Notes: generated by a model from the letters alone, not told the origin. 56,562 nt of DNA from a virus (IMGVR_UViG_3300028802_000016:1-56562), one strand, 5' to 3'. Numbered from the stretch's first letter, positions 28,998 through 36,371 are shown. Numbers and translations are program-made.

Positions 28998-29227
28998 CCG
29001 ACGCCGTGAGTCCCGGCAGGGATGCGCTCTACCGTCGTGTCGTGGGCGTGATCAGTGAGCACGACGCGACCCCGGATCAGCGGGACACGATCATCCTGGG
29101 GACCGGTCAGGCCGGGTCATGGGATGAGGTGCCGAAGGATGTGCAAGACCTCATCGTCAAGATCGAAAACACGCCTCCACAGGTCTGGAACGACCCCGCC
29201 GACCTGCCCCACCAGAAGAACCTGTAG
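28994..29227 (+). CDS. Small acidic protein coupled to the giant gene
   Basis: The 77-residue protein starts at a GTG overlapping the giant gene stop. It is acidic and helical (Y-R-R-V-V-G-V-I-S-E-H-D, later V-P-K-D-V-Q-D-L-I-V-K-I-E-N). A small acidic protein translated from the end of a toxin-like gene is a typical antitoxin or immunity arrangement, but no family supports that here. A GATCGAAAAC copy lies at 29158-29170. Confidence 0.55.
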   Translation: MTDAVSPGRDALYRRVVGVISEHDATPDQRDTIILGTGQAGSWDEVPKDVQDLIVKIENTPPQVWNDPADLPHQKNL

Positions 29228-29286
29228 AACATCTGTCCTGGTAGAAGGGCTGCTGTAGCATGCGAGACGACATCAAGGAGGAGACC

Positions 29287-29499
29287 ATGATCCGTTTGCG
29301 TACGCTCCTGGGCCTCGCCGCCTGTCTCGCTGCGCTGCTGTTCGTAGCGGGCAGCGGCTGCAACCCCCAGGCGGGCGACCACTGCGACGGCCCCGGGTAC
29401 ACCACCCGCGTCGAGCACGGCAAGCGCACCAGCCTGTCCTGCGAGCCGTCCGGCATCGACAGCGACGGCCACCAGGAATACCGCTGGGTGAAGGCATGA
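29287..29499 (+). CDS. Small secreted or lipid-anchored Cys-rich protein
   Basis: The 70-residue protein starts M-I-R-L-R-T-L-L-G-L-A-A-C-L-A with AGGAGGAG upstream. The signal peptide ends near A-G-S-G-C, which may be a lipobox. The rest holds C-D-G-P-G-Y-T-T and S-C-E-P-S-G. TAGCAT at 29256 and the leader GACGACATCAAGGAGG resemble the repeated promoter family. Secretion into the envelope suggests a surface or exclusion role; this is inference. Confidence 0.6.
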   Translation: MIRLRTLLGLAACLAALLFVAGSGCNPQAGDHCDGPGYTTRVEHGKRTSLSCEPSGIDSDGHQEYRWVKA

Positions 29500-29612
29500 G
29501 AAAGATTGCAGCGGTCATCGGGCCCGTATGCGACATGGCGTACGGGATCCTGATGATCGTCGTAGGCGCTGGCCTGATCGTCGGCGGCACCACCGGCGTG
29601 CTCTGGCTGTAG
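29496..29612 (+). CDS. Small membrane peptide
   Basis: The 38-residue frame overlaps the previous stop (ATGA). It encodes M-R-K-I-A-A-V-I-G-P-V-C, followed by a hydrophobic stretch G-I-L-M-I-V-V-G-A-G-L-I-V-G-G. A single transmembrane span is likely. Function unknown. Confidence 0.55.
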   Translation: MRKIAAVIGPVCDMAYGILMIVVGAGLIVGGTTGVLWL

Positions 29613-29642
29613 CCTGAGCAGCAAATCGAGAAGGGGTAGCGC

Positions 29643-31484
29643 ATGGGGACCGCCTGGAAGATGCCCATCGCCGTCATCGGCAAGCCGACCGGCGACGGCC
29701 GCCAGTTCGACGCTGGCGCCCTCGGGCACCGCGACCTGCCGCTGCCTCTGCGGTACGTGGCCAGCGACTCCGGCGGCCACTCCAACGCCGTCATCGTCGG
29801 CCACATCTCCAAGATCGGAAACGAGAAGAGCGGCGTACTGCCCGCCGAAGGCGAGTTCTACGACGACTCCTCCTGGCCCGAGGACGTGCGCAGCGCTGCC
29901 CTGGCCGCCCGGAAGTTCACGGCCAACAAGGTCATCGGCCCCTCCGTCGACCTCGACCAGCAGGAAGTCGAGATCGTTCCCGAACCCAAGGCGTACTCCG
30001 CCTGGAAGAAGGAGCAGGCCGGGAAGATCAAGGCCGCGAAGATGGCGCACTCCAAGCTGTCCGGATCGGACTGCGGCTGCGGCGCCGACCCGGTCATGGC
30101 CGAGGAGCCGTACGACGGGCCCCGGCTGCGGATGATCCGGTCCGGCCGCCTCGCCTCGGCGACCCTCGTGCACATCCCCGCGTTCGCCGAGCTGGCCGGG
30201 CACGCGAAGCTGACGCTCGACTCCTCCGACCCGAACGTGGACGGCACGACCGCCAGCGCCAAGATCGAAAACGACGCCGAGATGAGCGACGACCAGGACA
30301 CCGGCATCTGGCTCACCGATGACGACTTCCTGGAGTTCGCCAAACGGCGCCTGCCCAGCAAGAACAAAGACGGCGAGACCGAGCCGTCCGGCCAGGCCGA
30401 GCACGGCGGCCTGTTCGCCGACCGGTCGAAGATCGACGACGCGGACTTCGTCGACCCCGAGGGCCGACGCTTCCCCATCACCGACTGCTCCTCCGTCGGT
30501 GACGCCGTCTCCTCCTACGGCCGGGCCAACCCGAAGATCCCGTACGAGAAGTTCAAGGCCCGCGTCATGGCGATCGCCAAGCGTAAGGGCTGCGAGAGCA
30601 GCCTCCCCGACAACTGGAAGGCCGGAGCGAAGATGGCCGCACTCATGGCCGCCGGGGCACCGGCTGCCCCTCTCGGGGAATGGTTCGACGACCCGAATCT
30701 GCCCGGCCCGACGCCGCTGCACATCGGCGACGACGGCCGCGTGTACGGGCACGTCGCGGTCTGGGACACCTGCCACGTCGGCATCGGCAACTCGTGCGTG
30801 AAGCCGCCCAAGACGCAGACCAACTACGCGTACTTCCACACCGGTGAGGTTGTGGTCGATGACGGCTCCCGCATCCCCGTAGGGCGTCTGACGTACGGCG
30901 GCGGCCACGCCCAGCCGAGTCTCGGCTACCGGGCGGCGGCGGAGCACTACGACCAGACCTCCAACACCGGCGCCCTCGTGCGCGCGGGCGAAGACGCCCA
31001 CGGCATCTGGGTCGCCGGTGCCCTCACCCCCGAAGCCGACGAGGCAGCCGTACGGCAGATGCGCGCGGCGCCGCTGTCCGGCGACTGGCGGCGGATCGGC
31101 GGCAACCTGGAGATGGTCGCCGCCCTGCACGTCAACACCGCAGGATTCCCAATCCCCCGCGCCATGGCCGCCTCCATCCACGGCGGCGTCCTGGACGCCG
31201 CCGAGACCGAGATGGACATGCTTTCCCTCGTCTCCGCCGGTGCGCTCCCCCGCGTCATCGACGAGGGCGAGCAGGACACCGCCACGGCGGCGGGATCGCT
31301 CGACACCGAGGAGCTGGGCCGGGCCATCGCCCGGGGCATGCTCGCCGAGCAGCAGGCCGCAGCCGACCGGACGGCGCGGACCAGCGAATGGAACGAGCTG
31401 GTCGCGGCGGCCATGTCCGAGGGCCGCGAGGCCGATTACGATGAGGCCATGGGTGACCTGTTGGTCGCCCTGGTGGAGGAGTAG
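29643..31484 (+). CDS. Capsid maturation protease-like protein
   Basis: The 613-residue protein begins M-G-T-A-W-K-M-P-I-A-V-I-G-K. Its N-terminal ~190 residues contain G-H-S-N-A-V-I-V-G-H near residue 45, then acidic and basic turns, then A-T-L-V-H-I-P-A-F-A-E-L near 180. Actinophage prohead proteases often have this start. A central Asp/Glu-rich region (residues about 200-240) and a domain with G-R-V-Y-G-H-V-A-V-W-D-T-C-H-V near 360 follow. The C-terminus is helical and may be a scaffold segment. Three motif copies lie in or near it (29158, 29810, 30260). It would cleave the scaffold and capsid during assembly. Confidence 0.65.
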   Translation: MGTAWKMPIAVIGKPTGDGRQFDAGALGHRDLPLPLRYVASDSGGHSNAVIVGHISKIGNEKSGVLPAEGEFYDDSSWPEDVRSAALAARKFTANKVIGPSVDLDQQEVEIVPEPKAYSAWKKEQAGKIKAAKMAHSKLSGSDCGCGADPVMAEEPYDGPRLRMIRSGRLASATLVHIPAFAELAGHAKLTLDSSDPNVDGTTASAKIENDAEMSDDQDTGIWLTDDDFLEFAKRRLPSKNKDGETEPSGQAEHGGLFADRSKIDDADFVDPEGRRFPITDCSSVGDAVSSYGRANPKIPYEKFKARVMAIAKRKGCESSLPDNWKAGAKMAALMAAGAPAAPLGEWFDDPNLPGPTPLHIGDDGRVYGHVAVWDTCHVGIGNSCVKPPKTQTNYAYFHTGEVVVDDGSRIPVGRLTYGGGHAQPSLGYRAAAEHYDQTSNTGALVRAGEDAHGIWVAGALTPEADEAAVRQMRAAPLSGDWRRIGGNLEMVAALHVNTAGFPIPRAMAASIHGGVLDAAETEMDMLSLVSAGALPRVIDEGEQDTATAAGSLDTEELGRAIARGMLAEQQAAADRTARTSEWNELVAAAMSEGREADYDEAMGDLLVALVEE

Positions 31485-31502
31485 CACGGAGGAGGTTCCC
31501 CG

Positions 31503-31661
31503 ATGGGATGCGGTTGCGGTAACGGCTCGTCCGGCCTTGCGAACTATGAGGTCAAGGACAGCAACGGAGCGGTTGTGAAGACGTTCAGCGCGGTCACTGA
31601 GACCGAAGTGAAGACGTTCGCGGCGAAGGGTTCCGGGTACACCTGGCGCAAGACGAGCTGA
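31503..31661 (+). CDS. Small MGCGCG protein
   Basis: The 52-residue protein starts M-G-C-G-C-G-N-G, a start shared by small structural-region proteins in many actinophages. The rest is a likely beta structure (A-N-Y-E-V-K-D-S-N-G, later V-K-T-F-A-A-K-G). GGAGGAGG lies about seven bases upstream. A 20-bp terminator follows. Function unknown. Confidence 0.65.
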   Translation: MGCGCGNGSSGLANYEVKDSNGAVVKTFSAVTETEVKTFAAKGSGYTWRKTS

Positions 31662-31664
31662 CCC

Positions 31665-31718
31665 CAGACGCGACGAAGGCCCGCCCCAGAGAATGGGTGC
31701 GGGCCTTCGTCGCGTCTG
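31665..31718. terminator. Bidirectional terminator with a 20-bp stem
   Basis: CAGACGCGACGAAGGCCCGC (31665-31684) pairs perfectly with its inverse at 31699-31718 around 14 bases. It lies between convergent genes ending at 31661 (plus) and 31725 (minus), so it ends both transcripts. Confidence 0.85.
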
Positions 31719-31724
31719 AACCGG

Positions 31725-32156
31725 TCAGGGCTTGTCGGTGTACTTCCGGCCGACAATGACCCACTGTCCCTGGTTGTTACGGCGGGGGGTGTCGGCCACA
31801 TACCCGGCCGCCTCGATCTCGTCGACCACCTTCCCGACGTGCGGCAGCTTGAACGGGTCATCCGCCTTGTGGTCGCCGGTCTCCGTCTTCACGTTCACCT
31901 GCATGGTGTGCAGGCACTTCCCCCACCGGCCGACGCCCTTGAAGCCGTTCACCCGGTCGGCGGGAACAGCGGCGGCGCCACCGGTGAACATCTCGACCAG
32001 CTCGGTGGGGGTCAGCTCGATGGTGAGCACCCGGCCGGACGTCTGGTCGGTGATCTCGATGGCGGGCTTGATGGCCCCCCTGTCGGGGCCGGTGCCGTGG
32101 ACGCGTCCGAACGAGAGTCGGACGGAAAGGTCGCCGGGCTTGTACTCGTCGCGCAT
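31725..32156 (-). CDS. Unknown protein, 143 residues
   Basis: The ATG at 32156 has AGGAGG four bases upstream. The protein reads M-R-D-E-Y-K-P-G-D-L-S-V-R-L-S-F-G-R, later T-S-G-R-V-L-T-I-E-L-T-P-T-E-L-V. It then has G-F-K-G-V-G-R-W-G-K and a beta-rich end. It resembles a single-domain actinophage protein of unknown role. A TATGCT promoter with a GACAGACAGATC leader precedes it. Confidence 0.65.
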   Translation of the reverse strand: MRDEYKPGDLSVRLSFGRVHGTGPDRGAIKPAIEITDQTSGRVLTIELTPTELVEMFTGGAAAVPADRVNGFKGVGRWGKCLHTMQVNVKTETGDHKADDPFKLPHVGKVVDEIEAAGYVADTPRRNNQGQWVIVGRKYTDKP

Positions 32157-32182
32157 AGCTCCTCCTTGTGATCTGTCTGTCC

Positions 32183-32188
32183 TGAGCA
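32183..32188 (-). promoter_or_regulatory. Promoter -10 box (TATGCT) with GACAGACA leader
   Basis: The minus strand reads TATGCT, then six bases later GACAGACAGATC, then AAGGAGG before the ATG at 32156. Just upstream lies the terminator hairpin, so the -35 region overlaps a GC-rich stem and cannot be read confidently. Confidence 0.6.
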
Positions 32189-32191
32189 TAC

Positions 32192-32230
32192 AGGAGGGCC
32201 CGCCCCCAAGGGAAGCGGGGGCGGGCCCTC
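32192..32230. terminator. Terminator after the second inhibitor gene
   Basis: Fourteen-base arms (GAGGGCCCGCCCCC and its inverse) pair perfectly around AAGGGAAGC. On the minus strand it lies just after the stop of the inhibitor gene and upstream of the promoter at 32183. Confidence 0.75.
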
Positions 32231-32249
32231 AGCGTCTTGCCGGGCTAGG

Positions 32250-32666
32250 TCAGCAGGGGTTGTCCGTGCTGACCGGGATGGCGTTGCCGAGCTGGATGGA
32301 GGACACCCGGCCGCCCCAGTCGGAACCCTGAGCGGTCGCGTACTGGTTGTTGTCCATGCCCCTCCACCAGGGGCTCTTGCGGCAGTTGTTGGAGTCGAAG
32401 ATCCCGATCCAGACGTGCGAGCGGTTGTAGAACGAGTAGCCCCGGTTGGAGATCCCCGAGCCCAGCCGCAGGCCGTTGTTCGTGCCGTCCTGGATCGTGT
32501 CCCGGTGGTACTGGTACCGGCCGCCGGTGGCGTTGACGTTGGTCCAGATGCAGAAGTAGTTGTCCGGGCAGTCCGCCCAGGCGGCCTGGGCCGGGCTGGC
32601 GACGCCGACACCGAGGCCGACGGCCACGGCGAGCGCCATCAGCGCGGTCATGATCTTGCTACGCAT
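32250..32666 (-). CDS. Secreted peptidase inhibitor, family I36 type (paralogue)
   Basis: The 138-residue protein starts M-R-S-K-I-M-T-A-L-M-A-L-A-V-A-V with GGAGG six bases upstream. The signal peptide ends at S-P-A-Q-A. The mature part has D-C-P-D-N-Y-F-C-I-W, then S-N-R-G-Y-S-F-Y-N and W-G-G-R-V-S-S. Compared with the copy at 14698-15096, the cores align and these motifs are shared, but loops and signal peptides differ. Four cysteines are conserved. Both copies may protect virions or the cell from host extracellular proteases. Confidence 0.8.
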   Translation of the reverse strand: MRSKIMTALMALAVAVGLGVGVASPAQAAWADCPDNYFCIWTNVNATGGRYQYHRDTIQDGTNNGLRLGSGISNRGYSFYNRSHVWIGIFDSNNCRKSPWWRGMDNNQYATAQGSDWGGRVSSIQLGNAIPVSTDNPC

Positions 32667-32713
32667 GTTGATCCTCCGATCGGCGGGGCAGGTCCCCGCG
32701 CACCTGATCGCAC

Positions 32714-32923
32714 TTACGTGATCCGGGCGGTCATCAGCCGGGCCGACATCACCGCGTAGCGCCGGGCCAGCCGGAACTGTCCCTGCTTCGCCGAGCGCAC
32801 GGCCGCCACCATCGGGCACCAGCTCCGCGCCGGGGGCTTCGCACCCGACCCGCCGACCTGCGTTGCGGGCCGGGTGCGGGACGGCCGGTCGTTCGATCCG
32901 CCACGGCGGTTACTGGACGACAT
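32714..32923 (-). CDS. Small basic protein
   Basis: The 69-residue protein is Ser/Arg-rich at the N-terminus (M-S-S-S-N-R-R-G-G-S-N-D-R-P) and helical at the C-terminus (A-V-R-S-A-K-Q-G-Q-F-R-L-A-R-R). GAGGAGGAG lies five bases upstream. It has a leader with CTGACAGACA and a GGTTTCC/GGAAACC hairpin between 32942 and 32998. Unknown function. Confidence 0.55.
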   Translation of the reverse strand: MSSSNRRGGSNDRPSRTRPATQVGGSGAKPPARSWCPMVAAVRSAKQGQFRLARRYAVMSARLMTARIT

Positions 32924-32941
32924 TCTCTCCTCCTCGAAATC

Positions 32942-33009
32942 GCCGGTCCGGTTTCCACTTTTATAGACGTTGTTCACCGGAAACCCCATGTCTGTCAGCT
33001 CTCAGCCTA
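32942..33009 (-). promoter_or_regulatory. Promoter and hairpin leader of the 69-residue gene
   Basis: The minus strand has TAGGCT (33004-33009), then CTGACAGACA, then an AT-containing hairpin whose arms are GGTTTCC and GGAAACC. The -10 lies at the 3' end of the neighbouring DUF1810 gene. It is a variant of the TATGCT family. Confidence 0.45.
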
Positions 33010-33014
33010 CACCA

Positions 33015-33695
33015 TTACCGCCGGTCCCTCCAGGCGGACTCCTCGCGGGCAGCCCAGACCGCCCCCATCGCCCGGCCCCGATCGGCCATCCACGCGTCCA
33101 CCATCTGGCGGGTGGCGACCGACGACAGGCCGAAGCTACGCACGAACGAGGTCACCCGCTCCCGCGTCCAGGCGCTCGTGTCCGCCGGGATCCTCAGCGC
33201 CCCCTGCTCCCATCGCCGCGCCGTCGGAGCGCACGGTTCCCACTCCGGCAACTCGATCTTCTTGCCCGCCAGCAGGTCGAGGGTGAGCTGGTCAGGTGCG
33301 CCGTCGAAGAACTTGTCCAGCACCTTGCCCGGCAGTGTCTTGTCGTCGGCGACCTCACGGAACAGGGTCATGCAGGCGCGCAGCTTCCGGGTGTCCGTTC
33401 CGCCGAACATCAGCCTGCGCTGCCGCAGGACGCCCATGCTGCACTCGAAGAGGCGCGTCCGCAGGGTCGCATTGTCCAGGTAGGCGACCGCCTCGTCCCG
33501 GTCGGCGATGCCGAACCGGTGGGCCATGTCGCTCTTCGCCAGGCCCCGATGCTGGGGGAAGATGAACCACATCCAGTGCGTGACCTTCTCGCCGCGCTGG
33601 ATCTCTCGCAGGGCCTGCGGGTAGGTCCGGCGCTGCGCGGCATGGAACCGGGCCAGACCGACGATCTGGGGCGTACGGGTGGTGGTCACGGCCAT
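33015..33695 (-). CDS. DUF1810-domain protein
   Basis: The 226-residue protein starts M-A-V-T-T-T-R-T-P-Q-I. Its first ~115 residues match DUF1810: F-H-A-A-Q-R-R-T-Y-P-Q-A-L, then G-E-K-V-T-H-W-M-W-F-I-F-P-Q, then D-E-A-V-A-Y-L-D-N, then R-L-F-E-C-S-M. The biochemical role of DUF1810 is not established. The C-terminal half (G-K-V-L-D-K-F-F-D-G-A-P-D and later helices) may be a DNA-binding or partner domain. It has GAGGAGGAC upstream and the TATGCT promoter at 33724. Confidence 0.75.
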   Translation of the reverse strand: MAVTTTRTPQIVGLARFHAAQRRTYPQALREIQRGEKVTHWMWFIFPQHRGLAKSDMAHRFGIADRDEAVAYLDNATLRTRLFECSMGVLRQRRLMFGGTDTRKLRACMTLFREVADDKTLPGKVLDKFFDGAPDQLTLDLLAGKKIELPEWEPCAPTARRWEQGALRIPADTSAWTRERVTSFVRSFGLSSVATRQMVDAWMADRGRAMGAVWAAREESAWRDRR

Positions 33696-33723
33696 GGTGT
33701 CCTCCTCGTGTCTGTCGGCCCTA

Positions 33724-33766
33724 AGCATACACCCATGCTTGCGGCCGGGCACAAGAGGCGTACCCT
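33724..33766. promoter_or_regulatory. Divergent promoter pair
   Basis: On the minus strand TATGCT (33724-33729) is followed by the GACAGACACGAGG leader of the DUF1810 gene. On the plus strand TTGCGG (33739-33744) and TACCCT (33761-33766), 16 bases apart, are followed by GCAGACAGACATCAAGGAGG. Both transcripts thus begin with the same leader type. Confidence 0.6.
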
Positions 33767-33796
33767 GGGGGCAGACAGACATCAAGGAGGCCCACC

Positions 33797-33955
33797 GTGA
33801 CCAGCAAGACCCTCAGCTACCAGACCCGGCGCCACCCGTTCATCACCGGCCTGGCCGCACTGATCCTCGGCCCCTACGTCCTGGCCTTCATCCTGCTCCT
33901 CGGCGCGATCTGCGCGGCAGCCGTACTCATCGACTGGTTCGGCAGCAGGAAGTGA
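33797..33955 (+). CDS. Small membrane protein
   Basis: The 52-residue frame starts at GTG with AAGGAGG upstream. After a polar start (T-S-K-T-L-S-Y-Q-T-R-R) it has a long hydrophobic segment of about 30 residues (G-L-A-A-L-I-L-G-P-Y-V-L-A, then L-L-L-G-A-I-C-A-A-A), enough for one or two spans. It ends W-F-G-S-R-K. Function is unknown. Confidence 0.6.
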   Translation: MTSKTLSYQTRRHPFITGLAALILGPYVLAFILLLGAICAAAVLIDWFGSRK

Positions 33956-34185
33956 CCGAGCCGCCGCTGTTCCCCGCCATCGCACCCCCCGCGCTGGAGC
34001 AGATGTGCGACGGCTGCGACACGCCCGTCCAGGCGTCCGACGACGAGCTGAGAGTAAGAGGCTGGCAGGTCTACGACGGGGCGTCGTGGACCGGCCAGCC
34101 TCTTCGCGTCAGGCGTTGCCCTGCGTGCCAGCAGTCCTCTTCAGCGCCACCGTCAGCAGCACCTCGCGACGCCCCTCTGTTCTGA
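33952..34185 (+). CDS. Small zinc-ribbon protein
   Basis: The 77-residue protein starts at a GTG overlapping the previous stop. It has C-D-G-C-D-T-P near residue 19 and R-R-C-P-A-C-Q near residue 54, a zinc-ribbon spacing, with V-R-G-W-Q-V-Y-D-G between. Its 3' end overlaps the convergent methyltransferase gene by 77 bases. Confidence 0.6.
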   Translation: MTEPPLFPAIAPPALEQMCDGCDTPVQASDDELRVRGWQVYDGASWTGQPLRVRRCPACQQSSSAPPSAAPRDAPLF

Positions 34186-34675
34186 TCGGCTTGACGGCCT
34201 TGCCCTGCGTGTCGAGGCCACGCTGGTGCGTCTCGATCTCCATCCAGCCCTGATCCTCCAGGACGCTGCGGATCTCCTGCGCAGAGACGTTGGCGTACCA
34301 CTCGCCGGGGGCCAGCTCCCAGACGGCGGCGACACCGGAGTGCGGCGGACGCCCAGGCCCGGCGCAGGTGAAGATCAGCCACCCGCCCGGGCGCAGCGCA
34401 TCCCAGGCCGTCGCGATGATCTCGGGCCACTTCTCGGCGTGCTCGAAGGTCTCGGTGGTGACCACGAGGTCGTAGGCGCGCGGCGGCGTCCACCCGGCGC
34501 CGTCAGCCACGAAGTCGACGTTCTCGCCCGGCAGCACATCCAGAACGTGATACGGGTTCGCGTTCGGGAACAGCGGCCGGGTGGACCCGTTGAGGTCCCG
34601 GCCGCCGATGTCGAGGACGGCGAGGTCGTCGGTGGTGCGGAACTGGGCGACCCAGCTAAGCGCCTGCTCGTGCAC
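34109..34675 (-). CDS. Class I SAM-dependent methyltransferase
   Basis: The 188-residue protein starts at a GTG overlapping the glycosyltransferase stop. Motif I reads V-L-D-I-G-G-R-D-L near residue 20, followed by V-D-F-V-A-D-G-A-G, D-L-V-V-T-T-E-T-F-E-H near 70, and L-R-P-G-G-W-L-I-F-T near 95. These are the SAM-binding and strand-4/5 motifs of small-molecule methyltransferases. Being coupled to a glycosyltransferase, it probably methylates a sugar or a glycosylated product. A GATCGAAAAC motif and GAGGGGGAG precede the start. Confidence 0.8.
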   Translation of the reverse strand: MHEQALSWVAQFRTTDDLAVLDIGGRDLNGSTRPLFPNANPYHVLDVLPGENVDFVADGAGWTPPRAYDLVVTTETFEHAEKWPEIIATAWDALRPGGWLIFTCAGPGRPPHSGVAAVWELAPGEWYANVSAQEIRSVLEDQGWMEIETHQRGLDTQGKAVKPIRTEGRREVLLTVALKRTAGTQGNA

Positions 34676-36330
34676 TACTCCCCCTCGTTTTCGATCATGA
34701 GCTGGTAGCGGGCCAGGAACAACGCCCTGTCCGTCTCCTGGGCGGCCTGCCCGATCACGTAGACGTCGTCGATCTGCCCCTTGCCGAACAGCGGGTGCAG
34801 ATGCTCGACATGCGCGGCGAGACACGGCGCCCATTCCCCCCGCCGCTTGGCCCGCTCGACGATCTCGTTGTCGACGTACCAGTGCCGGTAGCCCTCGTGG
34901 CAGACCATGCCCGGCCCGTCCAGGCTGGCGCCGATCACGTCCACGTAGTCGCGGCGGATGAACATGTGGGTTGCGTGGGCACCGGCCGTCACCGACGGGT
35001 TGCCGAGGTCGTTGGTGCCGACGACTCGGGCGTGGGTGGTCCGGGCGACCTCCATGGCCTGGTCGAGCCAGCCCGGATGGAAGGCTACATCGTCGCCGAC
35101 CAGGAAGATCCACGGCTCGTGGGCGATCATCGCGCCCCGGTTGATCTTCTCCGCGAAGGATCCCATCGTCCGCAGGTAGTGGTGCATGTCGATCTTGACC
35201 ATGCCGCCGTACTGGTCGGACTGCCCATTCCACGCCTCAGCGGTCGCCCAGTCGTCGGCGTCGGCCAGGACGTACACGCCGACCCGGCGCCGCTGCCGCT
35301 CCGTCAGGCTGTTCTGGAGCGACGTCAGGAACATGGCCGCGTTGTCCCGCTTCGCCACCGGCACGAGGACGGCGACCTCCTCCTCCGCCTCCGGCACCTG
35401 CTTCTCGCGGATCGGCGACGTGTCGGCCGCCTCCTGCACGGCCGCCGGGTTGATCATCAGCTTCGGCCACTGCTCCGGCGGCAACGCCCGCGACTTCACC
35501 TTCGGTGGCGTGAACGGCTTCAGGTGGTAGTCCGCCCCCATGTACCAGACCGTCTTCTGGTGGGTGGTGACCACACCCGTGTGCACGAACACCGGCGCGC
35601 CGACCTGATGGGCGCGCATGCAGAACGAGATGTCCTCGCCGCACTTCTCCCCGTCGGGCCCGGGGATCCGTTCGAACCAGATGTGCGGCGGCGCGCCCTG
35701 CTCGGCGAGCCAGTGGGAGATCTTCTCGTACACCGAGCGGTGGGTGAGCAGCATCCCGCAGCCGGTCGCGCTGACCCGGGTCGGCTGGTCCTGCGGCCAC
35801 TCTGAGCGGGTGAGCAGCTTGTACGCCCCGGGCATGCCGTTCTCCGGCTCGACCCACGTCCAGTCGTACAGCGTGGGGGCGAGGCTGGATCGCAGGCCGC
35901 CCCGGAAGTCGTGCGAGTAGTCGCCCTCGATGAACGCGAGCGCGCCGACGATCGGCGCCGTCTCCGGGTCGGCGACCGACATCAGCCGCTCCAGGGCGTC
36001 CTGCTCGAAGCCGATGTCCGAGTCGATCCAGAGCAGCCAGTCGGCGTCGCTGGAAAGGAACGCGGCGGCGGCAGTGTTGCGGGCGTGGGACAGCTCGACG
36101 GACCGGCCCCACACGGGGGCCAGCGCGCCATTGTTCATCAGCCCCGAGTTGTGCAGCAGATGATCCCCGTGCGCCTTGTCGTAGGCGGCCATCCGCAGCG
36201 CTGACTCGATGAAGTTCCAGCCGCCCGTGTCAAGGTGCGGCACCCCGATGCAGACGGTCTCCCCGGCGCGGGGATTCAGCGCCGAGAAAAGCCCGTCGTG
36301 GGCCTCCTGGGCAGCGTCAGTTGATTCCAT
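34675..36330 (-). CDS. Protein with two glycosyltransferase-like domains
   Basis: The 551-residue protein has two nucleotide-sugar domains. The first (residues 20-290) has H-A-R-N-T-A-A-A-A, then D-W-L-L-W-I-D-S-D-I-G-F, a DxD-type metal site. The second (residues 320-540) begins V-A-V-L-V-P-V-A-K-R and has I-F-L-V-G-D-D-V-A-F-H, another acidic pair. GGAGGAGG lies upstream of the ATG at 36330. It runs against the structural genes on both sides. It could decorate phage DNA, virion proteins or host surface glycans; the substrate is unknown. Confidence 0.75.
   Translation of the reverse strand: MESTDAAQEAHDGLFSALNPRAGETVCIGVPHLDTGGWNFIESALRMAAYDKAHGDHLLHNSGLMNNGALAPVWGRSVELSHARNTAAAAFLSSDADWLLWIDSDIGFEQDALERLMSVADPETAPIVGALAFIEGDYSHDFRGGLRSSLAPTLYDWTWVEPENGMPGAYKLLTRSEWPQDQPTRVSATGCGMLLTHRSVYEKISHWLAEQGAPPHIWFERIPGPDGEKCGEDISFCMRAHQVGAPVFVHTGVVTTHQKTVWYMGADYHLKPFTPPKVKSRALPPEQWPKLMINPAAVQEAADTSPIREKQVPEAEEEVAVLVPVAKRDNAAMFLTSLQNSLTERQRRRVGVYVLADADDWATAEAWNGQSDQYGGMVKIDMHHYLRTMGSFAEKINRGAMIAHEPWIFLVGDDVAFHPGWLDQAMEVARTTHARVVGTNDLGNPSVTAGAHATHMFIRRDYVDVIGASLDGPGMVCHEGYRHWYVDNEIVERAKRRGEWAPCLAAHVEHLHPLFGKGQIDDVYVIGQAAQETDRALFLARYQLMIENEGE
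34687..34699 (-). promoter_or_regulatory. GATCGAAAAC motif before the methyltransferase gene
   Basis: The minus strand reads CATGATCGAAAAC, then GAGGGGGAG as a ribosome-binding site, then the GTG of the methyltransferase. It also encodes the C-terminal residues L-M-I-E-N of the glycosyltransferase. Confidence 0.55.
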
Positions 36331-36343
36331 ACGGCCTCCTCCT

Positions 36344-36371
36344 CCGTGAATCCGCAGACTACCGCTATGAT
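36344..36371 (+). promoter_or_regulatory. Possible promoter for the capsid operon
   Basis: TATGAT (36366-36371) within CGCTATGATC matches the -10 upstream of the giant gene. No good -35 is present at 17 bases. It lies in the 100-base gap between the minus-strand glycosyltransferase gene and the capsid gene, where a rightward promoter is needed. Confidence 0.45.
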
